Shown: positions 8,501 through 17,000 of the stretch, one piece after another
How the letters are laid out: each line of letters begins with the position of its first letter
Position numbering within the stretch: position 1 is the stretch's first letter
Source of the DNA: Bacteroidales bacterium
Lineage (GTDB): Bacteria > Bacteroidota > Bacteroidia > Bacteroidales > Paludibacteraceae
Length of the DNA stretch: 46,185 nt
Direction: 5' to 3'
NCBI GenBank assembly: GCA_022777485.1
Contig: JALFGC010000075.1
Location: 1 to 46,185, forward strand
Translations under genes and position numbers: made by a program
Notes under the pieces: generated by a model
Database searches by the model: none
Told to the model about the DNA's origin: nothing
The model's input: the letters and a program-made list of their open reading frames with translations, nothing else

Positions 8501-9343
8501 ACTAATTATTTCAAAACAATCTGCATTTTAACCCTGTGCTTGGCAACAAGCACGGGGTTATTTGCTACTATCGGGGACATCCCGACTGATTCGCAGGCGG
8601 AACAACTCAAGGAGGTGCGGTCTCCAGACCGCACCACAGAACAAGTAAGAGAAGGGGCACCACACGAAGTGTCCAACACGGAGCAGAGCGGAGTGAAGAG
8701 ATACACTTTCAGTGATTTCTTCGACGCTCTGGACCTACCCACCGTCTTGGGTGCCGGCTTCCGCCCGGACGGGATAGAGAGTGCATCGTTCAACGCGGGA
8801 CTGCGTCTCGGCTGGCGACACCATAAGAACTACGGAGCCTTCGTCTATCTCTCCTACAACCCCTATTCCGCCACTTACGACTCGCTCTGTGTAGCAAACA
8901 CCAATGTCCGTAGCGGCGAAAATTGGTACCATGAGGTGAGTATCGGCGTGGGCTATCGCGTGCCACTTGTGCGCGACATCCGAGGCTTCTACCAAAACCC
9001 GTACTTCCACGAGTGGGACTTCTTCTGCGCCATCTGGCCCGGCGCGAAAATCAATGTGGTGAAAAATGTTGAGCCGATGGCAGACGCTCAACCCTCAACG
9101 CCCGATGCTCAACCTTCCCCCTCCTATCGCCTCACCGACCAGACGACCGTCATCCCCACGTTGGGCTTCTCGGCGGGCGTGGAGTGGTTCGTGATGCCCA
9201 ATTTCGGTATCTTCGTGGAGGCTGCGTATGTGCAGCACCTCATGCCCACCGTGGTTGAGCAAGCCGCTATCAAGCAAGGGCGTATCCGCCACGCCGCCGG
9301 ACCTATGTCCTTTAATGCCGGACTATCTTTATTCTTCAACTAA
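8495..9343 (+). CDS. Putative outer-membrane beta-barrel protein with repeat-derived linker
   Basis: The 282-residue product has a signal peptide (about 1-25, ending near LFATIG), a polar linker (26-68) and an aromatic, strand-rich barrel region (about 75-282, ending FNAGLSLFFN with a terminal aromatic residue, as in outer-membrane barrels). The linker is largely built from dispersed repeats: KEVRSPDRT is encoded by the palindrome at 8609-8635, and HEVSNTEQSGV by the ACACGGAGC-type repeat. A second low-complexity linker, DAQPSTPDAQPSPS, lies near residues 198-211. The start ATG is repeat-derived and a 14-bp hairpin lies in the signal codons. No named family recognised; it resembles the barrel gene at 5652 in organisation. 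Confidence 0.75.
   Translation: MRTNYFKTICILTLCLATSTGLFATIGDIPTDSQAEQLKEVRSPDRTTEQVREGAPHEVSNTEQSGVKRYTFSDFFDALDLPTVLGAGFRPDGIESASFNAGLRLGWRHHKNYGAFVYLSYNPYSATYDSLCVANTNVRSGENWYHEVSIGVGYRVPLVRDIRGFYQNPYFHEWDFFCAIWPGAKINVVKNVEPMADAQPSTPDAQPSPSYRLTDQTTVIPTLGFSAGVEWFVMPNFGIFVEAAYVQHLMPTVVEQAAIKQGRIRHAAGPMSFNAGLSLFFN
8529..8560 (+). other. 14-bp hairpin with GCAA tetraloop inside signal-peptide codons
   Basis: TAACCCTGTGCTTG (8529-8542) pairs with 8547-8560 (one G-T wobble) around a GCAA loop, the GNRA tetraloop class. It occupies codons 12-22 of the barrel gene, in a place comparable to the hairpin at 5675-5711. Confidence 0.8.
8609..8635 (+). repeat. Family-3 palindrome (GGTGCGGTCTC...GACCGCACC) inside a gene
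   Basis: AAGGAGGTGCGGTCTC followed by CAGACCGCACC forms a near-perfect palindrome. Other copies are at 12189-12215, 44488-44514 (inverted) and 46151-46177 (decayed). This one is translated as KEVRSPDRT. Confidence 0.8.
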
Positions 9344-9417
9344 TATCTATCAGCACATTTTTTCCGAACATATAGTCCTCAATTCCGTTGGGGACATTAA
9401 ACTGCAACAACAATACA

Positions 9418-9458
9418 ATAGTTGCCCGCCTTTTGCACAAAGCGGGCAACTATCTTTT
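9418..9458 (+). terminator. Rho-independent terminator after the second barrel gene
   Basis: ATAGTTGCCCGC (9418-9429) pairs perfectly with GCGGGCAACTAT (9442-9453), followed by CTTTTTA. Confidence 0.85.
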
Positions 9459-9459
9459 T

Positions 9460-9730
9460 AGTATATTGGTTTGGATTGGTTAGTTGTAGGCGGCTCCGAA
9501 TACTCTAAACTATCCAACGAAGTGAGCAGTCGGGCTGTCGTTCAGTCTGTCAGACTGACAAAATGGCAGTCTCATGGCATTTGGCGCGGTTTTTGATATG
9601 GGATAGTTGACTGCGCTACGCGTTATTAGACCCTATCTCTTTCAGAACTATACCGGTCGGACAGCGAAACGGCCGTTCAGCGTAGCGGTCAATGAGTCAA
9701 ATCGTTAATCATTAAATAAATAATATCACT
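9460..9730 (+). other. htpG leader with repeat fragments
   Basis: No gene. Besides the putative heat-shock promoter (9552-9597), the leader carries fragments of the GACAGCGAA...GCGGTC repeat family (about 9518-9545 and 9655-9695), so the predicted htpG 5' untranslated region is about 120 bases and partly made of repeat. Confidence 0.5.
9552..9597 (+). promoter_or_regulatory. Possible sigma-54-like heat-shock promoter of htpG
   Basis: An imperfect inverted repeat (AGACTGACA 9552-9560 / TGGCAGTCT 9564-9572) precedes TTGGCGCG-N4-TTGAT (9582-9597), which resembles the -24/-12 sigma-54 layout, with GG and GA separated by 10 bases (consensus GG-N10-GC). The standard TAnnTTTG promoter is absent. 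The assignment is an inference; the -12 element is not ideal. Confidence 0.4.
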
Positions 9731-11812
9731 ATGAGTAAAGGTAATATCGGAGTAACCTCCAACAACATTTTCCCTGTCATCAAGAAGTTCCTATACAGCG
9801 ACCACGAGATTTTCCTGCGTGAGTTAATCAGCAACGCGGTGGACGCAACGCAGAAGTTGAAGACCCTTTCGAGCGTCGGCGAGGTAAAAGGCGACTTAGG
9901 CGACTTACGCGTGCGCGTACTATTAGATAAAGACAAGAAGACGCTGACCGTGCAAGACCACGGTATCGGCATGACCGCCGAGGAGGTGGATAAGTACATC
10001 AACCAAATCGCCTTCTCCGGCGCCGAGGAATTCGTGAACAAATACAAGGATAAGGCAGAAGCCATCATCGGGCACTTCGGTCTGGGCTTCTACAGCGCTT
10101 TCATGGTAGCGAAGAAGGTGGAAATCTTCTCCCAGTCCTACCAAGAGGACGCGAAAGCCGTGCATTGGAGTTGCGAGGGCGACCCCGAGTACACGATGGA
10201 GGACACCATCAAAGCCGAGCGCGGAACAGACATCGTGCTGCATATAGACGATGAGTTCGCGCAGTACTTAGAAGACGCCACCATCGAGGGGCTGCTGAAG
10301 AAATACTGCAAGTTCCTGCCCGTAGAAATCGCCTTCGGAAAGAAGAAAGAGTGGAAGGACGGCAAGCAGGTCGAGACCGAAGAAGATAACATCATCAACA
10401 ATGTCTCGCCCGCATGGACGCGCAAGCCCGCAGACCTCACCGACGAGGACTACGACAAGTTCTACCACGAACTCTACCCCATGCAGATGGACGAGCCCCT
10501 CTTCCATATCCACCTGAATGTGGACTACCCCTTCCACCTGACGGGTATCCTCTACTTCCCAAAAATCAAAAACAACCTCGATGTGCACCGCAATAAGATT
10601 CAACTCTATTGCAACCAAGTGTTCGTAACGGACGAAGTGGAGAACATCGTGCCGGAGTACCTGACGCTGCTCCACGGCGTGATTGACTCACCCGACATCC
10701 CGCTGAATGTCAGCCGCAGTTACCTGCAAAGCGACAACAATGTGAAGAAAATCAGCGGCTACATCACCAAGAAAGTGGCTGACAAGTTGGCAGAACTCTT
10801 CAAGAACGACCGCGAGAACTTCGAGAAGAAGTGGGACGATGTGAAGATGTTCATCCAATTCGGTATGCTCACCGACGAGAAGTTCTACGACAAGGCAGTA
10901 GGCTTCAACCTGCTCAAGAACCTCGACGGCAAGTACTACACATTAGAAGAGTACAAGAACCTTGTGAAGGAGTCGCAGACCGACAAGAACGGCGACCTCA
11001 TCCTGCTCTATACCCAAGACCCCGACGCGTCCTACTCGTATATCCGGCGCGCGAAAGAGAAAGGCTACGATGTGCTGCTCATGGACGGCGAGTTGGATGT
11101 GCACCAGATGTCCCAGTTCGAGCAGAAGTCCTACGGCGACGGCACGGAGGAGAAGAAGGGTGCATTGCGTTTCGTCCGCGTGGACTCCGATGTGATAGAG
11201 AACCTCATCGCGAAGGAGGACAAGCAGGCGGTCAGCCTCACCACCGAGCAGGAAGACGCGCTGCGCTATTCCTTCGAGAGCCAACTGCCAAAGGGCGACA
11301 AGAGCAACTATGTAGTCTCCTTTGAGGCGGTATCCGCAGACGCACTGCCCGTCTTCCTCACCCAAAACGAGTTCATGCGCCGTATGAAAGAGATGTCGGC
11401 GCACCAGCAGGGGATGTCGTTCTACGGCACCATGCCTGACTCCTACAACCTCGTGGTGAACACCGCCAACAGCAAGGTTACCGACCTAATGAACGAATTA
11501 GTCAGCGCCGTGGCTACCGAGGTAGCACCGCTCAACGAGCAGATTGCTGCCAAGCAGAAAGAGGAGGACGACCTGAAAGCCGCGCAGAATGGCAAGAAAG
11601 ACACCGACCTCACGCAAGAGGAGAAAGATGCCGTTACCAATGTTACGAAAGAGTTAGCAGACCTGCGCAACCAACTCAAGGGCATTTATGCCGCACATGC
11701 CGAGAAGAACGAGAAGGTGCACCAACTCATAGACATCGCGCTCCTCGCAAGCGGCTTGCTCAAAGGCGAAGCACTCGCCAAGTTCGTCAACCGTAGCGTG
11801 GAAATGCTCTAA
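9731..11812 (+). CDS. htpG: Molecular chaperone HtpG (Hsp90)
   Basis: ATP-dependent cytosolic chaperone of the Hsp90 family, acting as a dimer. The 693-residue product contains the GHKL ATPase domain with HEIFLRELISNAVDA (about 26-40), DHGIGM (about 77-82) and GHFGLGFYSAFMV (about 116-128); the middle domain with the client/catalytic loop region around YLQSDNNVKKISGYI; and the C-terminal dimerisation domain. It is longer than the E. coli protein (624) because of a charged helical insertion near residues 595-660, which is common in Bacteroidetes homologues. It is flanked by its own putative promoter and a downstream terminator, so it is probably transcribed alone. Confidence 0.97.
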   Translation: MSKGNIGVTSNNIFPVIKKFLYSDHEIFLRELISNAVDATQKLKTLSSVGEVKGDLGDLRVRVLLDKDKKTLTVQDHGIGMTAEEVDKYINQIAFSGAEEFVNKYKDKAEAIIGHFGLGFYSAFMVAKKVEIFSQSYQEDAKAVHWSCEGDPEYTMEDTIKAERGTDIVLHIDDEFAQYLEDATIEGLLKKYCKFLPVEIAFGKKKEWKDGKQVETEEDNIINNVSPAWTRKPADLTDEDYDKFYHELYPMQMDEPLFHIHLNVDYPFHLTGILYFPKIKNNLDVHRNKIQLYCNQVFVTDEVENIVPEYLTLLHGVIDSPDIPLNVSRSYLQSDNNVKKISGYITKKVADKLAELFKNDRENFEKKWDDVKMFIQFGMLTDEKFYDKAVGFNLLKNLDGKYYTLEEYKNLVKESQTDKNGDLILLYTQDPDASYSYIRRAKEKGYDVLLMDGELDVHQMSQFEQKSYGDGTEEKKGALRFVRVDSDVIENLIAKEDKQAVSLTTEQEDALRYSFESQLPKGDKSNYVVSFEAVSADALPVFLTQNEFMRRMKEMSAHQQGMSFYGTMPDSYNLVVNTANSKVTDLMNELVSAVATEVAPLNEQIAAKQKEEDDLKAAQNGKKDTDLTQEEKDAVTNVTKELADLRNQLKGIYAAHAEKNEKVHQLIDIALLASGLLKGEALAKFVNRSVEML

Positions 11813-11847
11813 ACAACGGCTTCCCTCCATAAACGGAGCATAAACAA

Positions 11848-11880
11848 GGCTATCTAACCACACGGTTAGGTAGTCTTTTT
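11848..11880 (+). terminator. Rho-independent terminator after htpG
   Basis: GGCTATCTAACC (11848-11859) pairs with GGTTAGGTAGTC (11864-11875), including two G-T wobbles, followed by a T run. Confidence 0.8.
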
Positions 11881-11937
11881 TATTGCTTTGCACCACCGAC
11901 CCCCACTTCCTTTCCATCAACAGACGATTACTTATAC

Positions 11938-12230
11938 ATCTCGAAAACGACTCGAAAACGACTCGAAAACGACTCGAAAAAAATACGGCAAAAAGACGGC
12001 AAAAGGACGAAGGATATAGGCAGGTCGAAGCCAAGTAGAAGCCAAGTAAAAGCAGAGTAGAAGCAGAGTAGAAACCGAGAATAAACCGAGTAGAAGCAAA
12101 GAGAGTTTTAATGGCTCTTTTAATGGTCTTTAACGGAGAAATATCCCGACAAGTCGGGACGGGGAGGGGGTAAGAGGGTGGGGCATTCAAGGAGGTGCGG
12201 TCTCAAGGCCGCACCCTCAAAGAAGGAACT
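11938..12230 (+). repeat. Composite repeat block (copy A), mirrored at 44488-44665
   Basis: Starts with an ACTCGAAAACG tandem (11938-11978), then ACGGCAAAAAG units, then AAGTAGAAGCC/AGAGTAGAAGC units, then TTTAATGGCTCTTTTAATGG, ACGGAGAAA, a CCCGACAAGTCGGG palindrome (12145-12158) and the family-3 palindrome (12189-12215). The same modules in the same order occur inverted near the other end of the window, showing a mobile or duplicating composite unit. No gene is present. Confidence 0.75.
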
Positions 12231-12275
12231 ATTCATCCTTCATCCCACCCAAAAATCACAAAAAAGCAAATTTTA

Positions 12276-12307
12276 TTTGCACAATTCAAAGAAAAGCAGT
12301 ACCTTTG
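12276..12307 (+). promoter_or_regulatory. Promoter of the structured RNA
   Basis: TTTG (12276-12279), 20 bases, TACCTTTG (12300-12307): a perfect consensus match. The predicted start near 12313 is 250 bases upstream of the next protein gene but only 30 bases before the RNA structure begins. Confidence 0.85.
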
Positions 12308-12312
12308 CACCG

Positions 12313-12524
12313 CAGTTGATACATGGGAGTACATATTTTATTAAAGCGTTATAAGCCGAACTTGTTTTTCTGAAAACTGGACACTTTTAGAAAATTCTAT
12401 TCAAGCACAAGCCTATGCGCTCACGCCGCAAGGCGTGGGCTTTTGTGCAGACATTTGAATAGAATTAGGTAGTCCAGAACCTCAGAAAATCAGATGAAGC
12501 GAAACGAAAGTTCACGCTTTTTTT
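12313..12524 (+). ncRNA. ssrS: Long rod-shaped structured RNA, 6S RNA candidate
   Basis: A nested set of perfect helices forms one long hairpin: 12343-12349/12514-12520, 12358-12363/12508-12513, 12366-12373/12482-12489, 12377-12382/12472-12477, a 12-bp helix 12393-12404/12455-12466, GCACAA 12405-12410/12443-12448, GCC/GGC 12411-12413/12438-12440, and CACGCC/GGCGTG 12422-12427/12432-12437, closed by a GCAA tetraloop. It ends in a seven-T run (12518-12524), giving an intrinsic terminator, and has its own strong promoter. Size (about 210 nt), rod shape, internal bubbles and single-gene layout fit 6S RNA, the RNA polymerase-binding regulator, as known in other Bacteroidales. The structure is seen directly; the 6S identity is inferred from architecture. 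It could instead be a long leader of the BspA-like gene 40 bases downstream. Confidence 0.6.
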
Positions 12525-12564
12525 CATTCTCAAGCACTATTTATTCACTAAATCCTATACGATT

Positions 12565-13791
12565 ATGAAACACAAATCCTTCCTCCTGCTAATGGTAGCC
12601 CTCCTGACCACCATCGCCACCCACGCCTACGACTTCCAATCCGGCGACCTCTACTACGACATCACGAGCGACACCACCGTGAAAGTTACCTATCAGGAGA
12701 ATTATAGTTCAAACAACTACAAAGGTTTAACAACCGCCACTATCCCCGAAACCGTTACCAACAACGGCACCACATACTCCGTAACAAGCATTGGAAATAG
12801 TGCATTCTATTATTGTTACTCACTTACCTCCATCACCATCGGCAACTCCGTAACTACAATTGAAGATTATGTGTTCAGAGATTGCCCTTCTCTCACCTCC
12901 ATCACCATTGGCAACTCCGTAATGAGCATAGGAGACTATGTGTTTTGGGGGTGCTCCGCCCTCACTTCCATCGTCATCCCCAACTCCGTAACAAGCATTG
13001 GAGAATGGGCGTTTTGGAAATGCTCCGCCCTCACTTCCATCACCATCGGCAACTCCGTAACAAGCATTGGATGGAGTGCGTTCTATGAGTGTTCCTCCCT
13101 AACTTTCATCACAATCCAAAATTCCGTTATGAACATTGAAGGCTATGCGTTCTTTATGTGTTCCTCCCTCACCTCCATCACTATCCCTAACTCCGTAACG
13201 AGCATTGGCTGCAGTGCGTTTTTGTTATGCACCTCCCTCACCTCCCTCACCTGTTTAGCCACAACGCCTCCTGCTTGTGGTAGTGATTGTTTCTCTGGTG
13301 TCCCCCGCACCATACCCCTCTATGTGCCGGCAGAGTCCGTAGAGGCTTACAAAGCCGCGGACACATGGAAAGAGTTTCAAGTCCAAGCACTGCCACCATC
13401 CTACTCCCCTGTGGACTTAGTGTCTATCACTGTGGACGGCGAGGAGATAGCCGACTTCGACCCGAAAGTACTGACCTACGATATCGCCCTTCCCGAAGGC
13501 ACCACCACCATCCCCACTATTGACGCCACGGCATACAACGAGGAGGCGCAAGTCCTGCTTATCCAAGCCACCACCCTCCCGGGGCAAGCCTCGGCAGTAG
13601 TCATCACCACCGACTCCACACAGACCTACACCATCTATTTCAGCAAGAAGAGCACCCCGACCGATATCTCGGACAGACCGGACACCACCGGGACAGACTC
13701 GGACAAAAGAGCAGAGAAATTCCTCCGCAACGGACAAGTCCTCATCATCCGCAACGGCAAGACCTACAGCATCATGGGACAGCAGTTGTAG
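12565..13791 (+). CDS. BspA-like leucine-rich repeat surface protein
   Basis: Exported surface protein of 408 residues. A signal peptide (1-21, ending THA) is followed by a short entry region, then about seven 23-residue BspA-type (LRR_5) repeats of the form CSSLTSITIPNSVTSIGxxAF (about 72-240), then a capping segment with a YVPAESVEAYKAADTWKEF block. A cadherin-like beta-sandwich domain (about 288-365; SITVDGEEIADFDPKVLTYD) follows. The tail, FLRNGQVLIIRNGKTYSIMGQ, is a short terminal motif common on secreted Bacteroidales proteins, probably a sorting or anchoring signal. The repeats are also near-identical at DNA level, so copy number may vary. BspA-like proteins are linked to adhesion; the role here is not established. 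Base composition is lower in GC than in its neighbours. Confidence 0.9.
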   Translation: MKHKSFLLLMVALLTTIATHAYDFQSGDLYYDITSDTTVKVTYQENYSSNNYKGLTTATIPETVTNNGTTYSVTSIGNSAFYYCYSLTSITIGNSVTTIEDYVFRDCPSLTSITIGNSVMSIGDYVFWGCSALTSIVIPNSVTSIGEWAFWKCSALTSITIGNSVTSIGWSAFYECSSLTFITIQNSVMNIEGYAFFMCSSLTSITIPNSVTSIGCSAFLLCTSLTSLTCLATTPPACGSDCFSGVPRTIPLYVPAESVEAYKAADTWKEFQVQALPPSYSPVDLVSITVDGEEIADFDPKVLTYDIALPEGTTTIPTIDATAYNEEAQVLLIQATTLPGQASAVVITTDSTQTYTIYFSKKSTPTDISDRPDTTGTDSDKRAEKFLRNGQVLIIRNGKTYSIMGQQL

Positions 13792-13815
13792 TTTCAGATT
13801 TCAAGGTTCCAGTCT

Positions 13816-13844
13816 CAGCAGGCGGACATCGCCTGCGCCCCTGC
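13816..13844 (+). repeat. Family-4 palindrome (CAGCAGGCGG...CGCCTGCG)
   Basis: One of three copies, all on the + strand orientation: here, at 34122-34151 and at 45438-45466. Each is a GCAGGCG/CGCCTGC hairpin followed by a C-rich tail. No function assigned. Confidence 0.7.
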
Positions 13845-13888
13845 AAAAAAGAGGCTGCCTAACAAGATTGTTAGGCAGCCTCCGTTTG
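13845..13888. terminator. Bidirectional terminator between the BspA-like gene and purL
   Basis: A perfect 14-bp stem (GAGGCTGCCTAACA 13851-13864 with 13869-13882, loop AGAT) has an A6 run on its left (T6 for - strand transcripts) and a T-rich right side. It lies between the two convergent transcription units. Confidence 0.8.
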
Positions 13889-14024
13889 TTATGCAACGCT
13901 ATCTGTATTGTTCTTTGTAACGAATGATGAATTACCCAAGAATTATAGGTTCATCAAAACATATTTGAACAATATTTGATAATATTTGTTTACATATTAC
14001 CTTACCGTTGGGTCGCTGTTGGTG

Positions 14025-17000
14025 TCAGTCTCCCGTGAAATAGCGGACGGCGTTCAAGAAGAGCGGTTGAAGTTTGTTGCCTGCGATATTGCGGAACACA
14101 TTCTCTTCGTAGCGCTCGCTGTGCCCCATCTTGCCGAGTATCTGTCCGTTGGCGGAGAGGATTCCCTCGATGGCGTAGTAGGAGCCGTTGGGGTTGTAGG
14201 GCGACTGCATGGTAGCCTCGCCCGTGGCGGGGTCAGCATATTGGAACGCCACTTGCCCATTGGCGAAGAGTTCCGCTGCCATGGCTTCGCTAACAACGAA
14301 CTTCCCCTCACCGTGGCTGACGGCGATACTATGCAACTCGCCCTTGGTCATGCCGTGCAGCCACGGACTGCGGCTGCCGTCGGTCGCCACCACGGTAGTT
14401 ACCATCTGCGAGATATGGCGGTTGATATCGTTGCGGAAGAGCGTGGGCGAGTCGGGCGTTACCATACCGAGTTTGCCGTAGGGCAGCAAGCCACTCTTGA
14501 CGAGGGCTTGGAAGCCGTTGCAGATACCGAGGATAAGTCCCCCGCGGTCAATCAGCGCGATGATAGCCGCTGCCACCTTCTTGTTGTTGATGACATTAGC
14601 AATAAACTTACCGCTGCCGTCGGGCTCATCGCCTGCGGAGAAGCCGCCTGCGAACATCAGGATATGGCAGCGGTCGATATGCGTCGCCATCTCGTCAATG
14701 GAGTCGAGCACATCCTGCGGGGTGAGGTTGCGGAAGATAGTCGTCTCCACCTCTGCGCCCGCTGCACGCCATGCCTTGGCACTGTCGTAGTCGCAGTTCG
14801 TACCCGGGAAGACAGGGATATAGACAACGGGAGTAGAGGATGAAGGATGAAGGACACAGGATGAAGGACTTATTACCTTCGTCTCTGAGGTTTCAAAGTC
14901 GTTGCTATTTTGTCTTTCATCCTTTATCTTTAATCTTTCATCCTGAACTGGCGCGGTTGCCGGATAGATACGCTCGAAGGGGGCGGTATTGGCTTTCAGC
15001 AATGCCTCGCGGCTGACGCGCTCGCCGTTGATAATCAGGGCTTCTCCCTCAATTACCTCGCCTATTTTGGATGAAGGATGAAGGATGAAGGATGAAGGAC
15101 TTATTACCTTTGTATCTGAGGTGTCAGAGTCGGTACTATTTTGTCTTTCATCCTGTGTCCTTAATCCTTCATCCTCTTTCGCCTCCACCAATATACTCCC
15201 GTAGTTGTACGCAAAGAGTTCATCCTCAGAGAGGGTGATGTTCGCCGCCAATTGGTTGCCGAACGACATCTTCGCGATTGCCTCTGCCACGCCGCCGAAG
15301 CCGATGGCATACGCCGACACGATACGCCCGCGCTGTATGCCTTCCGTTACTGCCTGCCAGTTGGCTTGCAGTTGGTCGGTGTTCGGCATGTAGTTCGCTA
15401 AGGGCGTGTGTTTCACGAGGTAGAGTCGGTTTCCCGCCTGCTTGAACTCCGGCGAGATAACCTTGTCGGCATTCACCGTGGTGATACCGAAGGCAATGAG
15501 CGTCGGCGGCACGTTGATATGCTCAAAGGTGCCCGACATAGAGTCCTTGCCTCCGATACTCGGCAGCCCCAATGCCACCTGCATCTTCAGTGCGCCCAGC
15601 AACGCCGAGAGCGGCTTGCCGAAGGTGTGCGGGTCGTGGGTCATGCGCTCGAAATACTCCTGATAGGAGAAGCGCATGCGACTATAATCAGCGCCTGCTG
15701 CCACCACCTTGCTGCATGCCTCTACCACCGCGTAGGCAGCACCATGGTACGGGCTCCACTCCGCAATGAACGGGTTGTAGCCATACGCCATGATGGACGC
15801 CGTATTGGTAACGCCATCAGTGGGCAGTTTCTGCACACTCACCTGCGTCTCCGTCTGCTGCGTCTTGCCGCCGAAAGGCATCAGCACCGTGCTGCGACCG
15901 ATAGTGGCATCGAACATCTCGATAAGTCCTTTCTGCGACACCACATTCGGCGCTGCCAGCACATGCTCCATCCGCTCTTGCAGCGTGTTGCCTGCGGGCT
16001 GTTGGCGGAACGGGTCGCGCTCCTCCACGGGCAAGATGGTCGCCTTGGCGAAGTGCTTTGCGCCCGCGCTGTCGATGAACTCGCGTGTGAGGTCGGCAAC
16101 GAGTGTGCCTTTGTAGAACTGGCGCATACGCCCCGTGTCGGTTACATCCGCCACATGCGTAAACTCCACATTATCAAGGTGGCAGTAGTGCTCAAACGCC
16201 TCGCGGTCTTTTGCCTCGATGACTACTGCCATACGCTCTTGCGACTCGCTGATAGCCAACTCCGTAGGGTTCAGACCACTGTATTTTGTGGGCACGCGGT
16301 CGAGGTAGATATCCAGTCCGTCTGCCAACTCGCCGATAGCCACACTCACGCCGCCGGCACCGAAGTCGTTCGATTTCTTGATGAGGCGCGTTACCTCGGG
16401 GCGGCGGAAGAGGCGTTGCAGTTTGCGCTCCTCGGGCGCGTTTCCTTTCTGCACCTCGCTGCCGCAGGACTCCAGCGATGCCTCAGTGTGCTCCTTCGAC
16501 GAGCCCGTAGCGCCGCCTATGCCATCGCGCCCTGTGCGACCGCCTAAGAGCAGGATGATATCGCCTGCGGCGGGACTCTCGCGGCGGACATTCTCCGCCT
16601 TCACTGCCCCCACCACGGCGCCGACCTCCAAGCGTTTCGCCACATAGGACGGGTGGTAAATCTCACGCACATGGGTGGTGGCGAGGCCTATCTGGTTGCC
16701 GTATGACGAGTAGCCTGCGGCGGCTTTGCGGCTGATGACCTGCTGCGGCAATTTGCCTGCAAGGGTCTCCGACACGGGCTTGTAGATGTCGCCCGCACCG
16801 GTTACGCGCATCGCCTGATAGACATAAGCGCGACCGGACAACGGGTCGCGTATCGCACCGCCCAAGCAGGTGCTCGCGCCGCCGAAAGGCTCTATCTCCG
16901 TCGGGTGGTTGTGGGTCTCGTTCTTGAACTGGAGCAACCATTTCTCCTGCTGCCCATCTACATCCACTTCGATGAACACCGAGCAAGCATTGTTCTCCTC

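Noticed and set aside
12780..13260. Diversity-generating retroelement target in the BspA-like gene
   Set aside because: No template repeat or reverse transcriptase was found; the near-identical units are ordinary BspA leucine-rich repeats.
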